Origin: UBA5177 sp002413265
Lineage (GTDB): Bacteria > Chloroflexota > UBA5177
Direction of reading: 5' to 3'
Length of the DNA stretch: 11,082 nt
NCBI GenBank assembly: GCA_036752825.1
Contig: DAIORV010000072.1
Coordinates: 1-11,082 of the forward strand
In this document: positions 1 to 6,643 of the stretch, piece after piece
How positions within the stretch are numbered: position 1 is the first letter of the stretch
How the letters are laid out: every line of letters starts with the position of its first letter
The notes under the pieces: model-generated
Databases searched by the model: none
Told to the model about the DNA's origin: nothing
The model's input: the letters and a program-made list of their open reading frames with translations, nothing else
Translations under genes and position numbers: made by a program

Positions 1-465
1 CGCGAGTATCGGGAAGCCGGCCGTGTCGACAATGTGCCGAAAATGTGGGGCTTTCAGGCGGCCGGTGCAGCGCCTCTCGTGTACGGACATCCGATCGGCG
101 AGCCGCACACAATCGCCACGGCAATTCGGATCGGCAATCCCGCTCGTGGTGATGAAGCACTTGCCGCTGTGTCGAACTCCGGTGGCGTGATCGAGGCGGT
201 AACCGACGCAGAGATCGTGGAAGCATACCGTCTGGTGGCAACCCTGACGGGACTCATGTGCGAACCGGCTTCGGCCGCCGGCATCGCGGGACTCCTCAAG
301 CGCGCTCGGTCAGGAGTCTCGCTCCGGGATCTTACCGTTGTGGCCGTCCTCACCGGCCACGGCCTGAAAGATCCGGCTACGGCGCTCTCCCTCTTCGAGG
401 AGATGACGCCTGTCGCTCCCACCCTTGAAAACGTCCTTGGCACTTCCATCGCCGCTCCGGCATGA
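1..465 (+). CDS. thrC: Threonine synthase, C-terminal part (5' end outside window)
   Basis: This is the last 154 residues of a PLP-dependent fold-type II enzyme. The frame is open from base 1, so the gene begins upstream of the window. Threonine synthase converts O-phospho-L-homoserine and water to L-threonine and phosphate, the final step of threonine synthesis in the cytoplasm. Seen here: the EPASAAG segment (bases 262-282) and LTGHGLKDP (349-375), both typical of the C-terminal half of ThrC. The PLP-binding lysine lies in the missing part. The stop codon overlaps the thrB start as ATGA, so the two are almost certainly translationally coupled. Threonine dehydratase shares the fold, but the LTGHGLKDP ending and the adjacent homoserine kinase, which supplies its substrate, make ThrC much the better call. 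Confidence 0.93.
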   Translation, partial: REYREAGRVDNVPKMWGFQAAGAAPLVYGHPIGEPHTIATAIRIGNPARGDEALAAVSNSGGVIEAVTDAEIVEAYRLVATLTGLMCEPASAAGIAGLLKRARSGVSLRDLTVVAVLTGHGLKDPATALSLFEEMTPVAPTLENVLGTSIAAPA

Positions 466-1370
466 AGCGAGCCCAAATTGAGGTGCCGGCTACCAGTGCC
501 AACCTGGGACCGGGCTTTGACTGTTTGGGCCTGGCGCTGAACATCGTGGACACGGTGACGATCGAGCCGGCTCCAGATGCGGTGGAGAGCTACCTGCACG
601 GGGCAGAAGATCTCGGCATCGACCGGCGCCGAAATCTCATTTGTCGCGCCTACAACGCCTGGGCCAAGGACGCCGGTACGACTCTGCCGGCTGCCCGGTT
701 CCAGCTCGAGAGCCGGATCCCCATCGGAAAGGGTCTCGGCAGCAGCGCCGCTTCCATCGTTGCCGGCCTGGCTGCGGCCAGGTACGTCGCCGATGAGAAG
801 GACGGGCTCGCGCGCATGCTTCGGTTAGCCGGCCGGCTCGAAGGCCACGCAGACAACACGACCGCTGCCCTGCTGGGCGGTCTGACGGTCGCTCTGACCG
901 ATGGTGCGGAGGTGCGGGCCATAAACGCGGCCAACCATTTCAGCTTCGGCATTGCTCTCTTCATTCCGCTCGAGGGGCTCCGCACCACCCACGCGCGCTC
1001 AGCGCTTCCCGGGACGGTGCCTCACCACGACGCCGCCTTTAATGTTGCGCGCGCAGCCTACTTGCTCGCGTGTCTGATGTGGGGCAGATGGGAGGACGTG
1101 GGCATTGCGATGGAAGATCGCCTCCATCAACCCTACAGAGCGAAGCTCATTCCCGCGCTGCCGGAGCTCATTAAAGCCGCGAGGGCAAATGGCGCATACG
1201 GAGCGGCTCTGTCGGGAGGCGGCCCCTCCGTGATCGCGTTTGGACCGCCCGAGAGAGCTGAGGAGTTTGGGGCTGCCATGGAACGGTCGGCGGGACAGCA
1301 GGGCTGGCCGGGAAGCGCAGCGGTGACCTCGGTCCGCCATCTCGGCGTGCAGGTCAAGCCTCTAACTTGA
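462..1370 (+). CDS. thrB: Homoserine kinase
   Basis: This is a GHMP-family kinase of 302 residues, a normal length for ThrB. It phosphorylates L-homoserine with ATP to give the substrate of threonine synthase. All three family motifs are visible. Motif 1 is VPATSANLGPGFDCLG (residues 8-23). The phosphate-binding loop is PIGKGLGSSAAS (87-98). The C-terminal glycine-rich motif is GAALSGGGPS (247-256). The start ATG overlaps the thrC stop by four bases (ATGA), so no separate ribosome binding site is needed. The stop codon lies inside a 7-bp inverted repeat directly before the proB promoter. Cytoplasmic. Mevalonate and other GHMP kinases share these motifs, but NLGPGFDCLG and the thrC neighbour fix the identity. 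Confidence 0.96.
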   Translation: MKRAQIEVPATSANLGPGFDCLGLALNIVDTVTIEPAPDAVESYLHGAEDLGIDRRRNLICRAYNAWAKDAGTTLPAARFQLESRIPIGKGLGSSAASIVAGLAAARYVADEKDGLARMLRLAGRLEGHADNTTAALLGGLTVALTDGAEVRAINAANHFSFGIALFIPLEGLRTTHARSALPGTVPHHDAAFNVARAAYLLACLMWGRWEDVGIAMEDRLHQPYRAKLIPALPELIKAARANGAYGAALSGGGPSVIAFGPPERAEEFGAAMERSAGQQGWPGSAAVTSVRHLGVQVKPLT

Positions 1371-1372
1371 CC
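1352..1372. repeat. Perfect 7-bp inverted repeat at the thrB end / proB promoter
   Basis: GGTCAAG (1352-1358) and CTTGACC (1366-1372) are perfect reverse complements separated by seven bases. The right arm contains the thrB stop codon and ends one base before the TATAAT at 1374-1379. No T-run follows, so a classical intrinsic terminator is unlikely. The dyad occupies the place of the -35 element and spacer, where a transcription factor could bind. The operator reading is inference. Confidence 0.55.
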
Positions 1373-1373
1373 G

Positions 1374-1379
1374 TATAAT
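1374..1379 (+). promoter_or_regulatory. -10 box of a proB promoter (near-leaderless)
   Basis: A perfect TATAAT lies nine bases before the GTG of proB. Transcription normally starts about seven bases after the -10 box, which puts the start at about 1386 and leaves a leader of only about three bases. No convincing TTGACA is present 16-18 bases upstream; that space is filled by the inverted repeat at 1352-1372. No Shine-Dalgarno sequence precedes the GTG. Together these suggest a leaderless proB message, possibly in addition to read-through from thrB. Confidence 0.6.
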
Positions 1380-1388
1380 GCTCCCACT

Positions 1389-2549
1389 GTGGCGAATCCG
1401 TTTCTCTGGCATAGGCCCGTACTCAAGCTCGGCACCAGCACCCTGACCGGCGGGACTGAAGTCCTCAGTCTTGCCAAACTGGCTGATCTCGTTGAGCAGG
1501 TGGCGGCCCTCCGCGCCGCCGGACTTCAGCCCGTTGTCGTGTCCTCCGGGGCGGTGGCGGCCGGCCGTCAGAGGCTCAACGTAGGCGGGGATCGTAAAGA
1601 CGTAACCGTCAAGCAGGTCTTGGCGGCCGTGGGACAGAGCCGCCTGATGCACCTCTACGACCAGTTCTTTGAATTCCACGGCATCACCACCGCTCAGGTG
1701 CTCGTCACGCGGCAAGATCTCGCCGAACGAGGCGGCTACCTTAACGCGCGAACCACGCTTCTCGGTCTCTGCGAGCGCGGCGTGGTGCCGATAGTTAATG
1801 AAAATGACGTGGTGGCATCCGACGAGCTCAAGCTGGGCGACAACGATACGCTGTCCGCTCTCGTCGCTAATCTCATCGACGCGGATGTCCTGGTGCTGGT
1901 CAGCGACACCCCCGGACTCTACACGGCCGATCCTGCGACCGACACCTCCGCCACGCTGCTGAGCGAGGTGCCGGCCATCACGCCGGAAATCGAGGCCTAC
2001 GCCGGCGGCAGCCGATCTGCTCTGGGTACAGGTGGCATGTTCACCAAGATTGCCGCCGCCAAACTCGCGACCGCGGCCGGAGCCGAGGTCCACATCGTGC
2101 ACGGAGAGGAGCGAGATGTGCTGCTCCGCGTTCTGCGCGGGGAGTCGGTGGGAACGAGATTTCTAGCTCGTTCCGACGCTCTGGAAGGTCGAAAGCGCTG
2201 GATTCTCTCCGGGCTTTCACGTGCCGGGCGGCTCGTCGTCGACTCCGGCGCATCGCGAGCTCTAAGAGAACGAAATGCCAGCTTGCTGCCGGCCGGCGTG
2301 ACCGGTGTGGAAGGGTCGTTTGAACGCGGCGATTCCGTGGAAGTCGTCACCCAGCAAGGTGACCTCGTCGCCCGTGGTATGGTCAACTACTCGTCGGAGG
2401 ACCTGATTCGCCTGAGCGGCAAGCGCTCCGGCGAGATCGAAGGCATCCTCGGCTATAGCTACGGCAACCACGCCGTCCACCGAAACGACCTGGTCTGCAT
2501 ACCGCTCCAGGAGAGCGAAACCGATGCTCCACACCTCAACTCTGCGTGA
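1389..2549 (+). CDS. proB: Glutamate 5-kinase
   Basis: ProB transfers phosphate from ATP to the gamma-carboxyl of L-glutamate, the committed and usually proline-inhibited step of proline synthesis. The 386 residues comprise an amino acid kinase domain (about 10-260) and a C-terminal PUA domain (about 285-370), slightly longer than the usual 367 or so because of a short C-terminal tail. Visible motifs are LKLGTSTLTGG (12-22) for ATP binding, VVSSGAVAAG (50-59), the substrate-site PIVNENDVV (134-142), and GTGGMFTKIAAAK (from residue 213). The start is GTG; this is the first start codon giving the normal N-terminus just before the KLGTS strand. It lacks a ribosome binding site but has TATAAT nine bases upstream. 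The 3' end overlaps proA by 26 bases, so ProB and ProA are made together, which suits their unstable gamma-glutamyl phosphate intermediate. Confidence 0.97.
   Translation: MANPFLWHRPVLKLGTSTLTGGTEVLSLAKLADLVEQVAALRAAGLQPVVVSSGAVAAGRQRLNVGGDRKDVTVKQVLAAVGQSRLMHLYDQFFEFHGITTAQVLVTRQDLAERGGYLNARTTLLGLCERGVVPIVNENDVVASDELKLGDNDTLSALVANLIDADVLVLVSDTPGLYTADPATDTSATLLSEVPAITPEIEAYAGGSRSALGTGGMFTKIAAAKLATAAGAEVHIVHGEERDVLLRVLRGESVGTRFLARSDALEGRKRWILSGLSRAGRLVVDSGASRALRERNASLLPAGVTGVEGSFERGDSVEVVTQQGDLVARGMVNYSSEDLIRLSGKRSGEIEGILGYSYGNHAVHRNDLVCIPLQESETDAPHLNSA
2509..2515 (+). promoter_or_regulatory. Ribosome binding site for proA inside proB
   Basis: AGGAGAG lies within the last codons of proB, eight bases before the ATG at 2524. 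It supports that ATG as the proA start despite the 26-base overlap with proB. Confidence 0.6.
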
Positions 2550-3798
2550 GAGCGCAGCCTTAGCCCGCGAGGCGTCAGCCGACCTGGCCATCCTCTCTTC
2601 AGAATTGAAGAACGCCATCCTGCTGGACCTGGCGAGCCTGCTGGAACGCGACTGTGCAGCCATTCTCGAGGCCAACTCAGCCGATATGGCAGACGCAGAG
2701 AACTCTGACATGGAGTCCGCGATGTTGGATCGTCTCCTGCTAACCGCCGAGCGCATAAAGGGCATGGCCGACGACGTCCGCCACATCGCCTCGCTCCCGG
2801 ATCCCATCGGCGAGGATTTCGACGCGAGACTCCTCCCCAATGGTCTCGATATCCGCAGACGGCGCGTCCCTCTCGGAGTCATCGGCGTGATCTATGAGTC
2901 CCGCCCAAACGTCACGATTGACGTATCGGCGCTGTGCCTCAAGTCCGGCAACGCGGTCGTACTGCGAGGCGGCAAGGAAGCGATACGTTCAAACGAAGCG
3001 CTCGCGGAGCGCGTTAGCCAGGCTCTGGAAGCGAACGGGGGACCCAGCGACGCCGTCCAGTTCGTGCGCGATCCCGACCGGGCACTCATCGGTGAGATGA
3101 TTCGGGCTCGCGGTGAGATCGATCTGGTGGTACCTCGAGGCGGCAGCAAGCTTATCGAATACGTCAGAGAAAATGCGCAGGTGCCCGTCGTAGCCGGCGG
3201 GGTGGGCGTGTGCCACACGTACGTGCACAGCGATGCGGATCTCGAAAAAGCACTCGACATCGTGAATAACGCGAAGACGCGCCGCCCAAGTGTGTGCAAC
3301 GCGCTCGACACGGTCTTGATCCATGAGGAGATTGCTGCACGCTTTCTACCGGCTCTCGCGTCGCGTTGGGCACAGATACCGGTGGAGATGCGCTGTGAAC
3401 AGAGGGCCCTGAGCATCCTTCACGAAGCTGAGTCGTCCGGCTTCATAGTTCCCGCGGAGCCCGACGACTTCGGCACGGAGTTTCTATCGATGCGCGCCGC
3501 GGTCAAGGTCGTAGACGACCTGGACGGCGCCATCGATCACATCAAAGAGTTCGGAAGCGGCCACTCGGAGGCAATTGTGACGGAGGGCTACTCGGTGGCT
3601 CGCGACTTCCTGGCGCGCATCGACGCCGCGGCAGTCTTCGTCAATGCCAGCACGGGCTTTACGGACGGCGCCCAATTTGGGCTGGGGGCGGAGCTCGGCA
3701 TCTCGACCCAGAAATTCCACGCCCGCGGCCCGCTAGGTCTGCGAGAGCTGACCAGCTACAAGTGGGTTGTGCTGGGAGACGGCCAGATCAGGGACTAG
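2524..3798 (+). CDS. proA: Gamma-glutamyl phosphate reductase
   Basis: ProA is an aldehyde-dehydrogenase-superfamily enzyme. It reduces gamma-glutamyl phosphate with NADPH to glutamate-5-semialdehyde, the second step of proline synthesis. The 424 residues match the family length (about 417). The catalytic cysteine is Cys258 in NAKTRRPSVCNALDT; other hallmarks are GVIYESRPNVT, LRGGKEA, VPRGGSKLI and AGGVGVCHTYV. The C-terminal TGFTDGAQFGLGAELGIST segment is also characteristic. The ATG chosen has AGGAGAG upstream and yields the usual N-terminal helix. The gene overlaps the proB 3' end by 26 bases. Its stop codon TAG shares a CTAG with the stop of the converging L,D-transpeptidase gene. No intrinsic terminator with a T-run is visible after it. 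Confidence 0.98.
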   Translation: MLHTSTLRESAALAREASADLAILSSELKNAILLDLASLLERDCAAILEANSADMADAENSDMESAMLDRLLLTAERIKGMADDVRHIASLPDPIGEDFDARLLPNGLDIRRRRVPLGVIGVIYESRPNVTIDVSALCLKSGNAVVLRGGKEAIRSNEALAERVSQALEANGGPSDAVQFVRDPDRALIGEMIRARGEIDLVVPRGGSKLIEYVRENAQVPVVAGGVGVCHTYVHSDADLEKALDIVNNAKTRRPSVCNALDTVLIHEEIAARFLPALASRWAQIPVEMRCEQRALSILHEAESSGFIVPAEPDDFGTEFLSMRAAVKVVDDLDGAIDHIKEFGSGHSEAIVTEGYSVARDFLARIDAAAVFVNASTGFTDGAQFGLGAELGISTQKFHARGPLGLRELTSYKWVVLGDGQIRD

Positions 3799-5258
3799 GG
3801 CACTACCTCGACGAGAGTCCCCACCGGGGCCCAGGCAAAGAGCTTCGCCGCGACGTCCGACGGGACATTAATGCATCCGTGGGTCCCTGTGAAATTCTGT
3901 CCAGGTGTCCCTATCTGTGCATTGGTTCCTGGCCCAAACGCACCACGCCAGGGCGCGTCGTGGATAAAGTAACCCCCGCCTCGGAACAGCATTGCGTATT
4001 GCACTTTCGATGGCTTGTAGTAGAAGGGCGACGACTTTGGCCAAGGACTCCTGAATGTGAACGGATGCAGCTTGGCCATGATGTGGTATGTGCCGGCCGG
4101 CGTGGGCAGCTTCGGATTTCCCGTAGTCACCAGGGACGTTAGGAAGACCTTCCCGTTGTCATACGCCACCAATCGCTGCTGACTGAGCGACACAACTATC
4201 TTGTCGTTCGTGAGCACGAAATCACGCCAGCCGGTCAGTGCCGAATGCCCGTACTGATCGGTCGTGCGTACATAGACTTCGTAGTCACCGGGTGGAACCG
4301 GCTGGCCTTTAACATCATTCCCGTGCCAGCTCACGGATGTCTTCTGCCCCTGGGCGAGTCCCTGCAGCGCATAGAGACGAACCAGCTGGTTGTTGGACTG
4401 CCTATAGATCCCAACGTGGATGGATTGCGCGGCCTTCGTGACTCCGAAAGAAACAGTGAGGGCATCCACCTCGGGGTTGAACGCGTACGCGGAAAACCGA
4501 ACGTGCGTGAGTCCTGGCGGAGTCACGTCCACATGGACCGGGAAGGTCGCGTTCGATCCCCAGTTTCCCGCGTGGTCAACCGCCCGCAGATGGAAGTAAA
4601 AGGTGCCGCTCGAAATCCCGGTTAGGCTGACGTTTTGACTGTTGGTCCGCACTTCTGTCGCTGCCAAACCGTGTGGGTCCGCGTCCAGACGGTAGGAATA
4701 ACCGTCAACCCCAGATCCCGAATCGCTCGTCTGCCAACCGAATTGCAAGGTTGAGCTGTGGTAAGTCTTCGCTGGATTCGGGTCCGTACTCGAGTTGATC
4801 GACGGCGCGACGGGCGGCTGCGTGTCCACGTTGAGGTGACCGCGATAGACTCGCCACGGGCTGACGCCCTGTTTGTTGTGCAGCCGCGCCTGCCAGTGAT
4901 AGTACCCATCCGCCAGATGCTCGGTGACGACCGGATCGCCGTTGACGCACCCGGTGCAGGCTGACGCCACCTGACCTGGGTCTGGAGTCGAGCCTGTAGG
5001 GGTGCCCGTGAACTGGGTTCCTTCAAGTCGAAGCTCTACGTCCATGCCGGCGACCACGTTTCCCAGTCCTGAGGCTTTGAGCGACACGTCGTTGCTGTTG
5101 GTCCATCCCCCCGGAAGCAGCTGCCCCTGTCCGGTTGTGGCCAGTAGCTGACGGGGAAGCGGAAGGACTACCGCGGGCCCGGCGGTAAGATGTCGGTATT
5201 CGAGGAGGCCGCCCGCCGCGCAGGCCATGATGATCACGAATGCGAATAGATAGCGCAT
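3795..5258 (-). CDS. Multidomain L,D-transpeptidase (YkuD family), exported
   Basis: The 487-residue protein has a YkuD catalytic domain at its C-terminus (about 351-487). The active site shows FIHD with His433 and THGCIN with His460 and the nucleophile Cys462; asparagine in place of the more common arginine after HGC(I/V) also occurs in mycobacterial enzymes. Such enzymes form 3-3 peptidoglycan crosslinks or attach proteins to the wall. The N-terminus is a short hydrophobic segment (residues 3-19), probably a signal peptide or anchor. IMAC (10-13) loosely resembles a lipobox. Between lie about three beta-sandwich modules: about 45-145, 150-247 and 248-350 (the last FlgD-like, with PPGDYEVYVRTTD), joined by VDTQPP and VDVTPP linkers. 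Residues 101-104 are CTGC, a possible disulfide or metal pair. The ATG has a weak AGG site within a palindrome. It follows the VWA gene by 36 bases. The precise wall substrate is unknown. Confidence 0.93.
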   Translation of the reverse strand: MRYLFAFVIIMACAAGGLLEYRHLTAGPAVVLPLPRQLLATTGQGQLLPGGWTNSNDVSLKASGLGNVVAGMDVELRLEGTQFTGTPTGSTPDPGQVASACTGCVNGDPVVTEHLADGYYHWQARLHNKQGVSPWRVYRGHLNVDTQPPVAPSINSSTDPNPAKTYHSSTLQFGWQTSDSGSGVDGYSYRLDADPHGLAATEVRTNSQNVSLTGISSGTFYFHLRAVDHAGNWGSNATFPVHVDVTPPGLTHVRFSAYAFNPEVDALTVSFGVTKAAQSIHVGIYRQSNNQLVRLYALQGLAQGQKTSVSWHGNDVKGQPVPPGDYEVYVRTTDQYGHSALTGWRDFVLTNDKIVVSLSQQRLVAYDNGKVFLTSLVTTGNPKLPTPAGTYHIMAKLHPFTFRSPWPKSSPFYYKPSKVQYAMLFRGGGYFIHDAPWRGAFGPGTNAQIGTPGQNFTGTHGCINVPSDVAAKLFAWAPVGTLVEVVP

Positions 5259-5259
5259 G

Positions 5260-5271
5260 GTTACCTGTAAC
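5260..5271. repeat. 12-bp palindrome over the transpeptidase ribosome binding site
   Basis: On the - strand this reads GTTACAGGTAAC, with perfect 5-bp arms around AG. It ends one base before the ATG at 5258 and contains the only AGG that can act as a ribosome binding site. The two-base centre is too tight for an RNA hairpin, so a protein-binding site would be likelier than a hairpin. It could be chance. Confidence 0.35.
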
Positions 5272-5294
5272 TGGTCGGCATGTAGGGCGGGGGC

Positions 5295-6539
5295 CTATTC
5301 TACCTGTCCTGGGTATATGTCTGAAGTCAAAGACTGCTGCCGACGATCCGGCCGAACGGGACGCAACGCTCCCAGTCGCTGCGCGATGACCTCTAGACTC
5401 GCGATGTTGCGAACCAACACCACGTCGTCCACGAACGGCAGAGCCGCCACCAGCCCGCGGGTGAGAGGCTGGTAGCTCGGAGAGCCGGCTAACAGGTTGA
5501 GCCATATGAGTCGAAAGCTGCTTCGCTGCAGGCGAGCGGTCTCCCGAGCCAGCAGCTCTGGATCACCCCGATCCCACCCATCGCTAATCACCATCACGAT
5601 GGCGCCCCTATCTAGCACGCGTCGTGACCACAGCCGATTGAAGGTTCGCAGAGCGTCTCCGATGCGAGTTCCGCCTGACCAGTCCAAGACCTGCGATGCC
5701 GCCGCCGTCACAGCTGAATCAGCCGACCTATGACGGAGCTGGGGCGTGAGCCGGGTGAGTCTGGTCCCGAATACGAAACTTTCGACGCTGCCCATGCCGT
5801 GCTCCAGGCTATGAAGGAAATGCAGGAGCAATCGTGTGTACGGGCTCATCGAGCCGGATATGTCGCACAAGACCACCACCGGTCGGAGCTTCACCTTGGG
5901 TCGCTTGTGCGCGACCTCCAGCATCTCGCCGCCGTGCGGCAAGCTCAGCCGCAGCGTCTTTCGAATGTCCAGCTGCTTTCCACTGCCCGAAGCTTTGAGC
6001 CGTCGAGACGTGCGACGCGCCATCTGCCAGTGCATCTTCCCAATGATGCGGCGTGCCTCTAGCAGCTCCTCCGGGGTGTAGGCGGCGAAGTTCTTAGTCC
6101 TCAGCTGCTCCTCGTGGCTCCACGATTCGTGACTCTCTGCGTGGCCGGTATCTTCTTGCGTGGAAGAGGCAGCAGTCAGCGCGCTTGCCGCCTCAGAGGA
6201 GCCAAGCGACCCGTTGCTGCTCACAAGTCCGCTTCGGTCAGCAGCCGGTGTCTGCTGCGAGGGAGACGGCCAGTCCTCTTCAGGCTGTTGCTCCCGCGTC
6301 CAGACTCGCCAGAAAGCACCGAACGCCTCGTCGAAGGCGGTTTGTTCCGAGCGCCGGTGGACCAGAGGGCAGCGACAGGTGTTGTAGACATCGTCTCTCC
6401 GCCGTAGGTCGACGAGCAGCAGCCCCTCCACCAGCTCGGCAATGCGCCCGGAGCTGACGTTCACACCGCGGTAGCGAAGGAGACGGCCGAACAGCGCGAG
6501 ATTGTGGATGAGCGTGGATTGGGAGTGAAGGATGACCAT
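5295..6539 (-). CDS. CoxE-like VWA domain protein
   Basis: The 414-residue protein belongs to the VWA/CoxE family. The C-terminal half (about 215-395) is a von Willebrand A domain with a complete metal-ion-dependent adhesion site: DISGS (Asp226, Ser228, Ser230), Thr291 in GGTRIGDAL, and Asp320 in VISDGWDRGD. An N-terminal helical part (1-80) and a polar, Ser/Glu/Gln-rich linker (about 81-150) precede it; there is no signal peptide, so it is probably cytoplasmic. CoxE-type proteins usually work with a MoxR-type AAA+ ATPase (CoxD) to insert metals or remodel partners, as in CO dehydrogenase maturation. No such ATPase or molybdoenzyme is in the window, so naming it coxE is not justified. The transpeptidase gene follows by 36 bases on the same strand. 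The ATG has TAGGATGGAAGG just upstream, readable either as a weak Shine-Dalgarno or a near-leaderless -10. Confidence 0.9.
   Translation of the reverse strand: MVILHSQSTLIHNLALFGRLLRYRGVNVSSGRIAELVEGLLLVDLRRRDDVYNTCRCPLVHRRSEQTAFDEAFGAFWRVWTREQQPEEDWPSPSQQTPAADRSGLVSSNGSLGSSEAASALTAASSTQEDTGHAESHESWSHEEQLRTKNFAAYTPEELLEARRIIGKMHWQMARRTSRRLKASGSGKQLDIRKTLRLSLPHGGEMLEVAHKRPKVKLRPVVVLCDISGSMSPYTRLLLHFLHSLEHGMGSVESFVFGTRLTRLTPQLRHRSADSAVTAAASQVLDWSGGTRIGDALRTFNRLWSRRVLDRGAIVMVISDGWDRGDPELLARETARLQRSSFRLIWLNLLAGSPSYQPLTRGLVAALPFVDDVVLVRNIASLEVIAQRLGALRPVRPDRRQQSLTSDIYPGQVE
5297..5302 (-). promoter_or_regulatory. Possible -10 box for the L,D-transpeptidase gene
   Basis: On the - strand TAGAAT (5/6 match to TATAAT) overlaps the stop codon of the VWA gene and lies 38 bases before the transpeptidase ATG, predicting a leader of about 32 bases. 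The -35 region is weak: the TTGACT at 5330-5325 is 22 bases away, which is too far. The gene may instead be read from the VWA promoter. Confidence 0.3.
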
Positions 6540-6545
6540 CCTTCC

Positions 6546-6551
6546 ATCCTA
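6546..6551 (-). promoter_or_regulatory. Possible -10 box of the VWA gene
   Basis: TAGGAT (4/6 match to TATAAT) ends six bases before the ATG at 6539. GAGACT lies 17 bases upstream and is a poor -35. This would give a leaderless message, as proposed for proB, but the match is weak and the same bases may simply be a ribosome binding site (AGGA). Confidence 0.22.
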
Positions 6552-6589
6552 CGAGCCGTCAAGCGGACAGTCTCGTCGAGGCATATGGG

Positions 6590-6595
6590 TACACT
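6590..6595 (+). promoter_or_regulatory. Possible -10 box of the response-regulator gene
   Basis: TACACT in the 108-base divergent intergenic region would start transcription near 6602, giving a leader of about 45 bases that holds the hairpin at 6609-6624 and the ribosome binding site. The best -35 candidate, CGGACA at 6564-6569, has a 20-base spacer, so support is weak. Confidence 0.22.
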
Positions 6596-6608
6596 CTTAG
6601 TGATGGAC

Positions 6609-6624
6609 GCGTGCGGTTGCACGC
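6609..6624 (+). repeat. Leader hairpin / dyad before the response regulator
   Basis: GCGTGC (6609-6614) and GCACGC (6619-6624) are perfect 6-bp arms around the loop GGTT. The element lies 14 bases before the GGAGG ribosome binding site. It could be an RNA stem in the leader or a DNA operator for the regulator itself. Function is inferred. Confidence 0.4.
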
Positions 6625-6638
6625 CTACCTGGGACCAT

Positions 6639-6643
6639 GGAGG
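6639..6643 (+). promoter_or_regulatory. Ribosome binding site that sets the response-regulator start
   Basis: GGAGG lies four bases before the GTG at 6648. It is the only good Shine-Dalgarno sequence before the receiver domain. It favours that GTG over in-frame ATGs at 6504 and 6603, which would add residues with no family resemblance; the first would also overlap the divergent VWA gene. Confidence 0.65.

Noticed and set aside
1366..1379. TTGACC and TATAAT before proB as a -35/-10 pair
   Set aside because: They are one base apart, far from the required 16-18 bases; only the TATAAT is kept.
1362..2102. 246-residue open frame on the - strand opposite proB
   Set aside because: It lies wholly within proB, has no family-like motifs and is the usual GC-rich antisense shadow; proB is unmistakable.
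3506..3521. Palindrome AGGTCGT-AG-ACGACCT
   Set aside because: It lies mid-gene in proA and is explained by codons for K-V-V-D-D-L; no regulatory context.
3791..3821. GGGACT / AGTCCC inverted repeat at the proA end as a terminator
   Set aside because: The loop is 19 bases, the stem only 6 bp, no T-run follows and the right arm is inside the transpeptidase coding region.
5295..6539. Naming the VWA gene coxE and inferring carbon monoxide oxidation
   Set aside because: No CO dehydrogenase subunits, CoxD ATPase or other cox genes are in the window; the family is broader than CO metabolism.
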